This document shows, in pieces, positions 10,196 to 21,633 of a stretch of 64,000 nucleotides of DNA. The stretch comes from Coprinus comatus (lineage: Eukaryota > Basidiomycota > Agaricomycetes > Agaricales > Agaricaceae). The notes beneath the pieces are model-generated. The model had not been told where the DNA came from. It saw only the letters and a list, made by a program, of their open reading frames with translations, and made no database searches. Each line of letters starts with the position of its first letter. Within the stretch, counting starts at the first letter, position 1. The stretch covers positions 186,001 through 250,000 of the forward strand of contig JAWPGT010000029.1 in NCBI GenBank assembly GCA_034638255.1, read 5' to 3'. Position numbers and translations under genes: made by a program.

Positions 10196-13100
10196 ATGGA
10201 CATTGATGATCCAACGGGGGATTGGTACGAACTCTCGAATGACATGGATGTAGAGATTGATTCGATTATGAATGGTGAAGAAGAAATCCCCTTTAGTCAT
10301 GCAGGGGGCGAACTATTAAACATTATAGTCGAAGGACTTAACAATGACAGGTGAGATGGTTATATATTTTCTTTCTATTATAGTAGATCATTATGGACTT
10401 TTAGGCCACGTCGGAAGGATACGAGAACTCGGCGTGACCGGGTTCATATACGCAATCAAGCCTTTAGTGAACAACTTGACGACTTGACTGACATATATCT
10501 TTCCTGGTCGGCCAGGCTTGGTACTGATGGTGTTGCAAATAAACCACCAGAGATTGACCAACCTCCTATAGAAGGATATTATGATATTACGGTTGTTGAT
10601 ATGTTTGGTTAGTTTATCTATTTCTGGCCCATCAGATTACTCAATACTATGGCAGATGTATACACAGAGCATGTTCCCCTTCATCAAGGAGATTGTAGTA
10701 TTCTAACATCTTTGGTAGCACATGGTCTAGTACCATGTTCACCATTTCAACCCACTGTCGCGATTACCATTCGTATGCTTGATTATTTCCAAATTCTTTC
10801 CTTTTGTTGTCCTCGTATTGTTATTCAAAATTATACCAAAAGTCTTTGTGATAAACATGCGGTGATTCATGCTTTCTTCTATGTTTCATTTACACTAATT
10901 TTAAAGATTAGAAACCATATAAACCCTATCTCAGCAAACAGTTCTCAATATGCCATGACTTACACCTTGCGATTCTAGAAAAGATCGACTTGCGGTTGAA
11001 GAAGGTACTCCAACGGGAAGAGAATTGGAGACTCAAGCATGCGTGTCTGTCATGCACTTATGTGCTTAAGGATGAGAAGGAAATGAAATTCGCAATGCTT
11101 ATCACTATGGATGGGAATGAGTGTTTGAAGCGAATCAAAAAATGTGGGGTTTTGAAGGATGAGGTAGAACTTCCGAATGGTGATATCCGGCTGGTCAACG
11201 TGAACAATGAAACAAGAGACGATAGAAATGTTGTAAGCGATTATTACATTGGTCGAGACAAGGTACAAAAATGGTTGCCGACGAAAGGTTCTAAAAATCA
11301 GGTCAGTAAAATAGTTGGAATTTATCTATTGTGAGCTTATACGTTTGCTTGGTAGACATGAAATGCACGACGTGAGAAGGGAAACAATGCTGAGGATGAG
11401 GTGAGACATGTCTCATAGTTTTAAAAAAACTTATTCATTAATTTAAACATGGTTTTCAGCAAATCGATGATAGTCCTTGTTCCGGCCATTGGAAAAATAT
11501 GTCGGAACAATCTACTATGAAAGCATTAGGCATATTTGATGAGACTGGAGTCTTTGTCTCACTTTGTTGACATGGTTATGTTCTAGCTTACACTGATATG
11601 ATTAAAAGTGGTGAAGGGTATGTTTTCATTCTGACAAAAGTTCTTTGATTTAACTTTTAAATAAATAGGACACAGTACCCGTTAGCAGTGGTCAGTCAAC
11701 TTCTGGACACCTTTGGGAAAAAACTGGCAGTAGGATATGATATTGGATATAGGTTTGAGATTTCCCTTGCACACAGTGAGCTGGGAAAGCTCGCGAAGGA
11801 GTTAGAATATACATCGCTGGTTGGGGCATTTCATGGGCATGCTCACAACCACCTCTGCCAGCTCTCATATCTATCAACTTACGTTGAAGGTATGGGGTTG
11901 AGTGATCTGGAGGGTGCTGAGTGCCTCTTCTCTCGTTCAAACGACCTTGTATCATCGACACGACATGCAAGTCGATTCCATCGACAGCAACGAATCACAA
12001 ACTTCTTCAAGGACCTTGATTCAACTGACACATATGAAGCACTAAGTAACCTGTTTTTCATCCTATTCATAATAAGAAAATCTAATTTTAACCCCTCGTA
12101 GGTAAATTCCTGGTCACCAACTACAAACGCGCCCAAGCTATCTTAGCTGATAAGCCATCTTTCGAGAAAGCAAAGCGGGATATGGGAATCTTGGATGATT
12201 CTGTATTTCAAGAATGGCTTGAGGAGGAGCGAACATACTTGAAGTCACGAGGAAAGGAACCAGTTGATGAAACATTGGAGATGATGTATGTGAAAAGCCT
12301 CCAGGAGTTATGGGACGTTCAGTGAGAATTACTTTATAACATCTTCAATATCTACTCAATAATGTTCTAGACAAAAGCTTCGTGCCTCTCGAAAGGACTT
12401 TATTGAAACACCAGCAAGCTGGGATGACAACGATGATGGGGATTACATCAATGCCTGTACCAAGCCATCCACATCCAAACGCCAACATCAGCACAACCTC
12501 GAACTTCATCTGGCCATTATCAATCGCATTCATGACCTTGAATTAAAGTTGAATATCACACATCGATGGAACGAAGGGGATGAAAATTGGGAAAGGGTAT
12601 CTAAGATGATAGTAACGAGAGATTATCGGATGAAACTTGAGAAGTTAGAGGGATTGATAGTTCAGCGACTTTTTGAGTTGGGTAATACCCATCGCCCAAA
12701 TACCTGTATGTATTCTATTTTTTCCACAGTTTTTATCAATTTTAAAAATATTGGCAAGGTTACCAGTTGCGACAACACATTTCCAAAGCATTAAGTGCTC
12801 GAGGTAAAGCAATCAAGACTGCGCTCGATGCATTTAATGAAGCTGCTAGACAACTGGATCCCACACGAAAAAAATTAGTGGGATCAAGTTGTTGAGTATA
12901 CCTTTTTATCCGAATTTGATTTACTTGCCGATTGCAGGGAGGACATTCAGTCAAGGCCGTGGGCGCGTCCTGCTGCACGCTCACTTATGGACCGTTATTT
13001 CAAAATAAACGAGCTCAGGAAGAGATTGAAAGGGTAGAGATCAAGGCCTCTCGCCTTCTTACTTTCATTGCAGATGAGGGGGCATTTCTCCAAGCTATGG

Positions 13101-13438
13101 AGAGTAAACTATCTGAATCGGATCCCGGACTCAGTTGTCAAATTAGTCTTAAAAGGATTCGGTTTGAGCTGGCCAGTCAAATCCATGTTTCTGCCCTGCA
13201 GGCAGTAGGTCTCTCTTCGACCAGCATGTCTGTTTCTCATATAGCTGGTGAACTTCTGTTCATGCTTCAAGAAAGTTCGAATCACCAACCTCTCAAGACT
13301 ACTGTTACACTTACTGATGAAGACGTGAATGCTCAAGAAGAGCTTGAAGATGATGAGGCTGAGGAGAATTTGTACAAAGATTTGGAAACTGTAATGCTTA
13401 TTTTGGAGGAGCCGGACACAGATGACACTCATGTATAA
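10196..13438 (+). pseudogene. KDZ transposase (decayed)
   Basis: Exons: 10196-10350, 10405-10607, 10656-10861, 10912-11301, about 11357-11400, 11460-11617, 11669-12045, 12102-12321, 12371-12705, about 12764-13438. Family landmarks appear in order: an Arg-rich N-terminus; LVAHGLVPCSPFQPTVAI; KPYLSKQFSICHDLHLAILE; LKHACLSCTY; MDGNECLKR (first catalytic Asp region); IFDETGVFVSLC; GYDIGYRFE (second Asp; Tyr replaces the usual Cys); VGAFHGHAHNHLCQL; EGMGLSDLEGAECLFSRSN (Glu region); FHRQQRI; and a long helical C-terminus. In-frame TGA codons near 11360 and at the SLC-stop-HGY site (about 11569) both fit CGA to TGA. One-base frame changes occur near 12875 and 13010. The protein is therefore not expected to be made intact. 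It would cut and join the element at its TIRs. Confidence 0.88.
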
Positions 13439-13870
13439 TTCAAATATATTCTTTTTTTTTTTTCCCTTGCTCTGAAGTCAATTCTCAGACAAACATTTGC
13501 AAACTATGTTTAGTTACATACTGGTATGGGGTAGTGATAGATAACATAAACGGATCAACGGAATCTGATATACTAAGTTGACAAGTCAATGAGAAGTGAG
13601 AATCCCATCCAAAACACATATGCTTTAACAGTGGAAGCATGGGGTAATAATAAAAATATTATGAAATGAATTAGGAACACCCAGTAGATGTAATTAGTTG
13701 ACAAGCCAACAAGAAGCAAGAAGCACAGAAGCACCGTGCAAAGCAGGTGTTACCTGTTACTGTGAATCTTGTGTCAAACATCATCTGGAAACATTTTGTA
13801 AGAAACCTCAGGTTCAATATTATGCTATAATGAATCTCCTTGGAGAATATATGTATAAACCGTTTGTAAC

Positions 13871-14202
13871 GAAGTCAGGTAACAGGTGTTTCGGGCACAC
13901 GGAGAAGTAGTATGCCAACAGTGTGAATCCCATGCCATCTTACGACCACGAAATGAAAAAAATGAAGTTGAGGCAGGTGTCAGTCCAGTGAGCTGTTATC
14001 AAGTCCTTCCAGGCAGCTATCACCATCAGAATAAATGAAGTTAGGTAACAGGTGTTTTGGGCACATGGAGAAGTAGCATGCCAACAGTGTGAATCCTGTG
14101 CCATCTTACGACCACGAAATGAAAAAAAATGAAGTCGAGGCGACAGGTGTCAGTCCAGTGAGCTGTTCTCAAGTCCTTCCAAGCAGCTATCACTGTCAGG
14201 AT
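13871..14202. repeat. Two tandem copies of a 166-bp unit inside the KDZ element
   Basis: Copy 1 (13871-14036) and copy 2 (14037-14202) both contain GTAACAGGTGTTT, CATCTTACGACCACGAAATG and GTCAGTCCAGTGAGCTGTT. They lie in the non-coding stretch between the transposase stop and the right TIR (13439-14494), which otherwise holds no recognised gene. Confidence 0.85.
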
Positions 14203-14494
14203 AGGTGACAATGCTTCTGGGCAGAAGCACCTTTTGTTGATCGTTTATCAATCAGTGATCAATTGATCACTGGTGACCCTGATATCGTATATGGGTATTT
14301 CTGCAGTAGATACAACTGTATCTGTGCTATTGTTACAATCTATATATCTTTCTCTCGATTCTAGCAGGAGAAATCAGGAAGAAAGATACGAGGGAGGCGA
14401 TTACACATAATAGATCAAATCTGCATTAGGGTAGGGCTGAGAACAATCACATGATTGGTCCAGTGACAGATTCTGCCATTTGGAAGAAACACAC

Positions 14495-16036
14495 TTTCTA
14501 AATTTAACCCAAGAATCTCCACCAATAATGCCTCCGTCTCCGCCTCCATGTGTATCTCTCATTGTTCCTACCTCTACAGCTACTCCCTCTCCTTCGGATC
14601 AACCCTCGGAACACTCGTCACCCACTGTGAGAAAGAGTCATCGACTCAATGGTCAACATGTTCCAGTTTATGTTTAAGTACAAATATATCTAGTATTTAT
14701 GTATTTTCTTGTGCGTTTCCTTCAAGTTCCGAGGACATAATTGATATTGTTTGTCTTACTCAAAGACGCCGAGAATCAGCGAGTCTGGGGCCAAAGGGAG
14801 TGACAGCTGTCAACCAGGATTGACATTGACACTGAGAATCCCGTGTAGGCCAGTGTCCGTCAATCTTCAATAAACACCGTTTTGAATCAATATTCAACCA
14901 AGTTGTATGAGCAGCAGTATACTATGCTAGACACCCATGAACACTTAGGCTCAAACACCAGGTCAGTGACTCATGATTCAAGTTAAACCTGAGTAGAGCT
15001 TCTACATAGAACATTGACAGACACTGGCCTGCACAGGATTCACACTGAGATTCTCAGTGTCAATGTCAATCCCAGTTGACAGTTGCCACTCCCTTTGGCC
15101 ATAGACTTGCTGATTCTTGGCGGCTTCGGGTAAGACAAGCAATGTAATCTAAGGACAACCTTCTGATTCTCATTGACACAGAATTCAAAACGGCGTTTAT
15201 TGAAGATTGTGATTGGCAGATTATGTCAATCATGTGCTAGGAGCTTTATGTCCATGCATAGAAACTGACAAACATGTATCGGTAGGTACTCAGAATATCC
15301 CTCTAATGATTATACACTATGTATGTATTATATTATATTATTTGTATGTTGACCAAGGTACCAGAATTAAAATATGTAAAACATGATATAAAATAGAACA
15401 TATAAAAAAACTTAAAACAAACTCTACAACAGACATAGAACACTCTCCAGGGCTACATAACATGACAAGAGTCCATTTGAAGTGCAATAAAGTGAGGGAT
15501 GCATGTGAAGTCCATGCATGTCAACAAAATTGATGGGAAATCAGACTTACTACATTAGGAACATGGAGAGAACAACATCGGAACAAGGTATGGATCGGAA
15601 AAAACATACCAGACGGTCCGGACATGTGCAGCAACTCAGGACATTAGTATGTCATCAATGACAGATGATACAGACATACCAATCATCACATCATTGATGA
15701 GTGATGCGATGACAGATACATTGATCATCAAACATAGAAAGTGATCGGAGTTTTGTCCAATGACTATACTCTATGGTACTTCGTACACAATATCATTAAT
15801 ATAGTAAGCTATAGTCATTATGTTGTGATCCCTAATACATATATTACTAGTCTAACTACAAATCTACCCTATACTAGTAGTATTACTGGAGTTGAGTCAC
15901 GAAAAACATTGAAGTCCGGGCATTTATTGCACGTTTATTGCTTGCCCCGGGATTTGCTAAAATCCTGTCCATTTAGACAGGTTGGCAGGTCACACGGCCC
16001 TGTCTATTTAGACATGACATGTGGGAGCCACAGGTG
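14495..16036. repeat. Right terminal inverted repeat of the KDZ element
   Basis: This is an inverted copy of 2221-3866. Its inner end (14495-14677) reproduces the last ~59 codons and stop of the minus-strand cargo gene on the plus strand, without the rest of the gene. The outer end is GGGAGCCACAGGTG. It is shorter than the left TIR and has indels relative to it. Confidence 0.88.
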
Positions 16037-16044
16037 GAACTAAA
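16037..16044. repeat. Target site duplication of the KDZ transposon, right copy (GAACTAAA)
   Basis: Identical to 2213-2220. Confidence 0.92.
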
Positions 16045-16509
16045 GCTGCACTACATGCGCTATGTTCTACAGAGCTATAAGCTGCCCGTCTAACCGAGTA
16101 CGGTAAGGGGTTGCATAGAGAACACTGAGTGGGTCGACGTCTTGAGCAAGCGGAACTCGGACTTCCCTCACAGGTGAATCCAGCTTCACCCTCAAGCTCT
16201 GAGCTGCACGATGAGTAGTACTCGTCAAGTGCGCGTCGAGAGTCATACAGGCTAACCGGGGCCCATAACCTGTTAAAACAAGAGTGTAGTGTGTTAAACA
16301 TGGGTAGGTACGACTCTGGACTTACTGAGGGTGTTGGTTGTTAGTAGAAAAGGAACTGAAGTATATAATGCAATAGTACAGACTTATATACATAACTACA
16401 GTGGTCCGTGCGAGAATATACTAGGTCACATGATATACATCATGAAGATATATTCGTCAAGCGTGATGCCATACGAGAATGTCATTGTAGAACTAACAAT
16501 AGTTCAACA
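16045..16509 (-). mobile_element. Copia-0 5' LTR (16271-16509) and leader
   Basis: The 239-bp LTR reads, on the minus strand, TGTTGAACTATTG to CTTGTTTTAACA. It has the same length and sequence family as the left LTR of copia-1 (39765-40003). The next minus-strand bases are GGTTATGGGCCCC, the primer-binding site also seen in copia-1. The leader continues to the KDZ target duplication. The gag part lies at 1493-2212. Confidence 0.9.
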
Positions 16510-16788
16510 GATAGGTTCCAGATCGCCACAAAAATAAGCCTCATATTTTCGTTTTTAGTTCACAGCATAAAAGATACACAACCATAGGAAGTTCTAAAAA
16601 ATGTTGCTGAAGATTGAAAACTTAAGTACATACTTACACTCCGCTGGTCAGTTATGGTTATGGCACATGGTAACATGTTGCACATAAATCATCCAGCGCC
16701 AATCAACAGAAGCAAGGGACAGCCTCGGCGGGTTGACTGATCCCTACTCTATTTCACAGTCGCCTATGCTCTCATACTCAGTATACCA

Positions 16789-19643
16789 ATGCATCCCAGC
16801 AAATTCTTTTCTGTAGGCTACTGGAAAGCGAAGACCAGTAAGTTTACATTTACGGTTTACCCAACTTCGACTCGTGTCTCCAAACAAGGGCCGAATAACA
16901 ATCACAATGTTCTGCGGCCTCCAGAACCTGAACATGTAGTAGGACTGTCTTCAGAGGACATATCTGGATCACACTCGCGAACCCCTCGTGGTAAGCATAT
17001 CACTAATGGACTATCATTGTATCGTGATATCGATGCTTTTGTTAGCAGTTGCCAGTGAATACGACATACAACCTGCCAATGATTATAATATGATAACGCA
17101 ATCTGAAGATGCATCTTCACCGCCGAGCAAGTACACATAGTAGATTGTGACTTGGTAATGCTAATGGCTTGATTAGCAGTTACTCGTCAGCCTCCTGAGC
17201 CGGAGCCTCAACCTCAGAATCCAGAGGCGAGTAGCCCAAACGTTCAATCATCCACCACCTCTGTACAAGTTGTTTCCGGTGTGTTATGTGGTACCCCTTC
17301 AAAATAAAACTAACATTTGAGGGATTGTGATAGGGATATCGTCCGTTATACCACAAAATACGGGTGCCTCTTCAGCAGTTGACAATTCGAAACATAATTT
17401 TATTGCAGGAAATAACAATATCATTATACAGAATAATGATGCATCAAACAACAATGCTCAAGGTGAGTTCTAAATGTAACGACTGAGGATTGCGTTTGAA
17501 CTTTGCAATGATGGCCTACATAAATTTAGCACTTAAGCTACTTTCACAACACTCAAATCCAGATGCTGAGCTCGATGCTGGTGCTCGCTTTCCTCCCCCT
17601 AGATGTCACCCAGGAACCCGCCAGCAGTTATTGTTATCGGTATTGGAGTGGTTACATGATTCAAATAGAGAGAAACAGGTTTATTGGCTATATGGAGCTG
17701 TTGGTGTTGGGAAATCGGCGTTTGCCCAAACCGTTGCGGAACATGCTAAGGAGAAAGGGATCCTCGGAGGCTCATTTTTCTTCTCCAGACCCAACAAACG
17801 TAATGATCCGAATACTGTTTTTCCTACAATCGCATACCGACTGGCTGTTACCCAAAAAGATTATCGAACAAGAGTCGCGATGGTCTTGGCTGAAGATTCA
17901 CAGCTCTTGGCCGCCAACTTCAAGGTTCAATTCGAAGAACTAATTCTTAAACCCCTTCGTCTCTTGCCAATGAGAGAGAAACTGCTGGTTGTGTTGGATG
18001 GATTGGATGAATGCAGTGGGAAGGATAATCAATGTCAACTAGCAGATCTTGTAATCCAGGCAGTTCGTTCCATAGGGAACCAGCTTCCTGTGGTATGGAT
18101 GATCTGTAGCAGACCCGAACGGCATCTAAGGCGCTTTTTAGACAAAGAAATTGTCCAGGCGCTGTGTTGGACCGAAGAGCTTCGAGTGGATTCTTCTGAG
18201 GCTGAAGCAGATGCAGAGCGGTATATTACGTCGGAATTTGAACGTATTCAGGAGAAGTTTTCAGATGTTGTAGATGAGGAATGGCCGGGTGATGAACGAC
18301 TGCAGAAGATTATCAAGGCATCCTCAGGGCTGTTCGCTTTCTCTTCCACTATTATCCGCTTCATTGATGACGATAACCGCCCGGACCCCAATGGACATCT
18401 AGAGGTTGTTATACGCATACTCGATAAATCAAACAAAAAGGAAAACGACACAAGGAATCCATTGGATCTGCTCTACAAACTGTATATCGAAATCCTTGAA
18501 GCAATCCCTGAAGATGTTATCGATGATACACTCATTGTACTTCATTCAAAACGATGGATTAACGAGAGTAAAGTTTACCCAATATCTGTTGCTCATTTCA
18601 TCCATTTAATTGGATTGAACAAAGGAAGATTTAGCAGTGCTACAGGGAATCTTCATTCTGTTCTTAAACTCCCTACAACGATAGACGATGTCCACGGATC
18701 CCCCCTCATTAATTATTACCATGCCTCATTCCCAGATTTCCTCCAAGATTCTCGGGCAAACCGCTTCCGTTACAATGCCGAACACATTACTTCAGTAATG
18801 CAACACAGGGTCTTGGACATGCTCAATTCCGATGCAATCCCCTCAATACTTATGGGACCACGGCCTCACCTTATTAGTATGGCGGAAGAAAAAATTGCTG
18901 GTGTGTTGCTAATCCTTGACTTCCGGTTAGCATTGCTTCTAATAAGGAAAATAAAGCGATAAAAATCCTTGCTCTTTTATATGCAATTCTTTTCTTCTTG
19001 CAATTCTCCATGGTGTGGGATATGGGCGAATTTGACTTTAATAAGCTGTCCTACATCGATTATGCATATCCTCTGCTTGGGCGTCGCCCCCGGATCAATA
19101 TCTACAGTGATTATGAGCGGAAAAGATTAACCTCAGGAGCACGACGTAGCTGGGGTGACCTCGAAAGGAAATTGAAAGAAGATGGTCCCAAATTCGACAC
19201 TGCTGATATCATCGACATACGTCTTCTTCAAAAGATGATAATGTCATTCAAAAAAGATGTACTAGCCTCTCAGTTGTTCCCATTTGAAGGAGAGTGTTTC
19301 GGAACCCAGTCAAAGCGTGCGACAAGGGATATTTGTAATATCCTGCTGCAGGCTGTCAACACTATCAGGTGAGAATTTTCCCCGTCTGGTTGACTTGTGG
19401 AATATTCATATTTTTTCCCGTTCTAGGAAGGAGTTTGCATTTTTCGACCTCGCATTTTTCGGCTCTGGCGAAAAGAGTGTAATCTGCGTTACATCGAGTA
19501 GGTATAATAAAGAAGGACCAATACATTGGGTGAGAAGAATACGATTCTTTTCACTCTGTCACCCCTCAAAAATATGGCCTCAATACCCTCAGCTCAAAGA
19601 TTATTTAGAGAGCAATGGAAATGACAGCCCTTATACGATATGA
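16789..19643 (+). CDS. NLR-like NACHT NTPase gene (fungal STAND family)
   Basis: Upstream exons, partly uncertain: about 16789-16990, possibly 17051-17140, about 17180-17272, 17333-17462. The main exon begins at 17563 and joins in frame (Q to DAEL). It opens with ARFPPPRCHPGTR, typical of mushroom NACHT proteins. Walker A is GAVGVGKSAF and Walker B is LLVVLDGLDEC, followed by an ICSRPERHLR sensor-like block. These STAND ATPases act in non-self recognition and cell death in fungi. The exon-17563 frame stops at 18962. A neighbouring frame stays open from about 18935 to 19372 and splices at 19373 to an exon ending at 19643, so a one-base indel or an unread intron is likely near 18930. No WD40, ankyrin or TPR repeats are visible downstream. 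Confidence 0.75.
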
Positions 19644-20123
19644 AACCGGTCATTTATTATGTACATGGTAACTACAGCACATGGTATTTAAGTATAGGAG
19701 AGAGTAGGTAGCCTATAAGTTCAACATTGTTGGTCCCTGTCATCCTCTGTCCATAAACTCAGTGGAGAGCATACTGCGACCACACTTTATGATTTATGTT
19801 GAGCCAATCTCTTCTACAAGCAACATCAGGTACCAGTCCATCTTATATGTCAACTTACCAACTGCTTCTGAATATGAAGGCTTATCAGTACCAGTATAAC
19901 CTCCCCCCTCTCACATCCGTACTACGTAGAAGTTATTTCTCTCTTGATAGCATGGTTCATAATATCTAAAAAAGAAACATCATCACCATTTTTTGAGAAT
20001 TTGCATGTACATGTTGATTCCGAAGCGGGAGTACATACTACTGTGGCTCAAGCACGTTAAATATTAATGAAAGTTTCCAGTTGAATGTTTTTTCCAGTAA
20101 CTTCCTTCCCAACCATGTTAAAC
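19644..20123. other. Intergenic region between convergent genes
   Basis: This is 480 bp between the NLR stop and the Maf gene stop. I see no gene or repeat. It should hold both 3' UTRs. Confidence 0.5.
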
Positions 20124-21472
20124 TCAAAGGTCCAAAAAATCGGGATCTTCTTCAAGTAACAATTCCAAAAACTTGAAAAAGGAAGCTGCAGGGAACCCAA
20201 CTACGTTATGATAATCGCCCTCTATTTTTCTTATTAGAATTCCTCCTAAGCCCTATTGAAATAAGATTTTTCGGGATTCGAATGAGAATCTGAACTTTGA
20301 CGTGAAGAAAGCGTAGAGGCGGGGTGACGGATAAAATGTAGAAAGAAATGAAGAAAGAGGATATGCCAGCAGATGTAATGTGTGAGATATAGATGAATAT
20401 GGAAAGGGAAATAAAGGAATGGGGGGAAAATGTAGAATATTGGAAATGAAGAAAGGGGAAAAAGGACAGAATAGAGGGTGAATATGCGATACGTACTTGA
20501 ATAGCAAAACCACCAGCACGATCTATACCTTCTCCGCTTTCTGCATATGCTTCGATTAAGTTGCTTGGATTGTCTGCGAAGTAAACTAAAGATCTTTCGT
20601 CTATTGATCTGAGCGGAAATATCAGAAGGGAGCTAAGTTTCGGAAGGTAGGTGTGGAGGAGGAATAATAGATAGAAACGTACTTGATGACGTAACCTGGT
20701 GAATAAAGTACTGGATACACTGTACATACCCGGTGAAGGTCAATGGGGCGTGATAATATAGCAAATAAACTGCATCAACGTACCAACAGAAACACCAGTA
20801 ACGACTTCACATACACCACCATTCATATCTAATAACATTCTAAGGTTATCTTCTTTGTCTAGAGGTTTTTCAAGCACATCTTGATTGATTTGGGGAAGGT
20901 CGGAATAGGATATTTGGGATGTGAATGGTTGAGCATGAGTTAGTACTACTGTATCGGCTGCACGATTGAAGACGTTGTGTTGAGTTATTGAAATTCATGG
21001 AGAAGAGAGGGAAAATAGGGATGTACCTCCAATTACGAGGTCTGGTGCATTATCTGGATCTTCTCTCTAATAAAAACAAAAGTATTAGTTCAATAAATAA
21101 ACACAACAAAGAAAGAAAGGAGACGTAGACCGTAGATATGAGTGACGTACAACAAGTCTTTCATAAACTTCTACTGCTTTATGAGTAGCTGTAGCAACTG
21201 GATATTCATGAATATCTTGAAATTCTCCAGTTGATAAATCCTCTTCAAATGTTGAAGGTACAATATCCGGAGCTAATCCCTAAAATTCAAAAACAAAACA
21301 ATCCACTCAATAAATAAATCTCAAGTTCTTGTAATATGAGGAAAAAACGAACAAAGGTTTGTAGAATTTCTTTTCTTCTAGGACTATTTGATGCAAGTAC
21401 TACTCTTTTTCCTTGTTTTAGTTTTTTTATTGCTGGTGTTGGTAAGGCGTGCGCTAGGATGTGTTTCGACAT
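20124..21472 (-). CDS. Maf-like nucleoside triphosphate pyrophosphatase
   Basis: Seven exons give one 246-residue frame: 21353-21472, 21151-21279, 21027-21066, 20784-20957, 20683-20719, 20497-20608, 20124-20252. Exon lengths sum to 741 nt and every join keeps frame. Signatures in order are LASNSPRRKEIL (residues 26-37), IVPSTFEEDL, DLVIGADTVV, VLEKPLDKEDN, VCEVVTGVSV, VYPVLYSPGYVIKSIDERS, GEGIDRAGGFAIQ and IEGDYHNVVGFP. These are the conserved motifs of Maf/ASMTL-N proteins, which hydrolyse non-canonical or pyrimidine nucleoside triphosphates to the monophosphate and so clean the nucleotide pool. The length matches the family. The gene diverges from HUS1, 161 bp away. Confidence 0.93.
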
Positions 21473-21633
21473 CTCTTGATTAGAATGTGAGAGAGAGACG
21501 GAAAGGGGCGTGGGAAGAATGATTAATTGACGTGTTTATTAATATACTACGAACGTGACTTGTACATCTCTCTCCTCCACTGCCTCTCCACATACGCCAA
21601 ACATACGCGTCGTTATAGTAATTTTATAAAGCG
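21473..21633. promoter_or_regulatory. Divergent Maf/HUS1 promoter with an MCB-type ACGCGT box at 21605-21610
   Basis: The 161 bp between the two start codons contain ACGCGT, the core binding site of the fungal G1/S factor MBF, plus a CT-rich tract at about 21567-21591. MBF control of DNA-replication and repair genes is established in yeasts. That it acts here is inference. Confidence 0.45.

Larger units (their letters stand above)
2221..16036. mobile_element. KDZ (Kyakuja-Dileera-Zisupton) DNA transposon with long TIRs and cargo genes
   Basis: The 13,816-bp element begins CACCTGTGGCTCCCACA and ends with the inverse. It is flanked by the 8-bp duplication GAACTAAA. Its termini are long inverted repeats (2221-3866 and 14495-16036). 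It carries a KDZ transposase gene (10196-13438, plus), a divergent gene pair (3684-5652 minus; 5850-8372 plus) and about 1.8 kb without recognisable genes (8373-10195). Eight-bp duplications are known for Zisupton-type elements. All three genes show lesions, so this copy looks inactive. It is inserted in copia-0. Confidence 0.9.

Noticed and set aside
20206..20727. 173-codon minus-strand frame across the Maf gene
   Set aside because: It reads through introns of the Maf gene; the spliced exons explain the conserved blocks.
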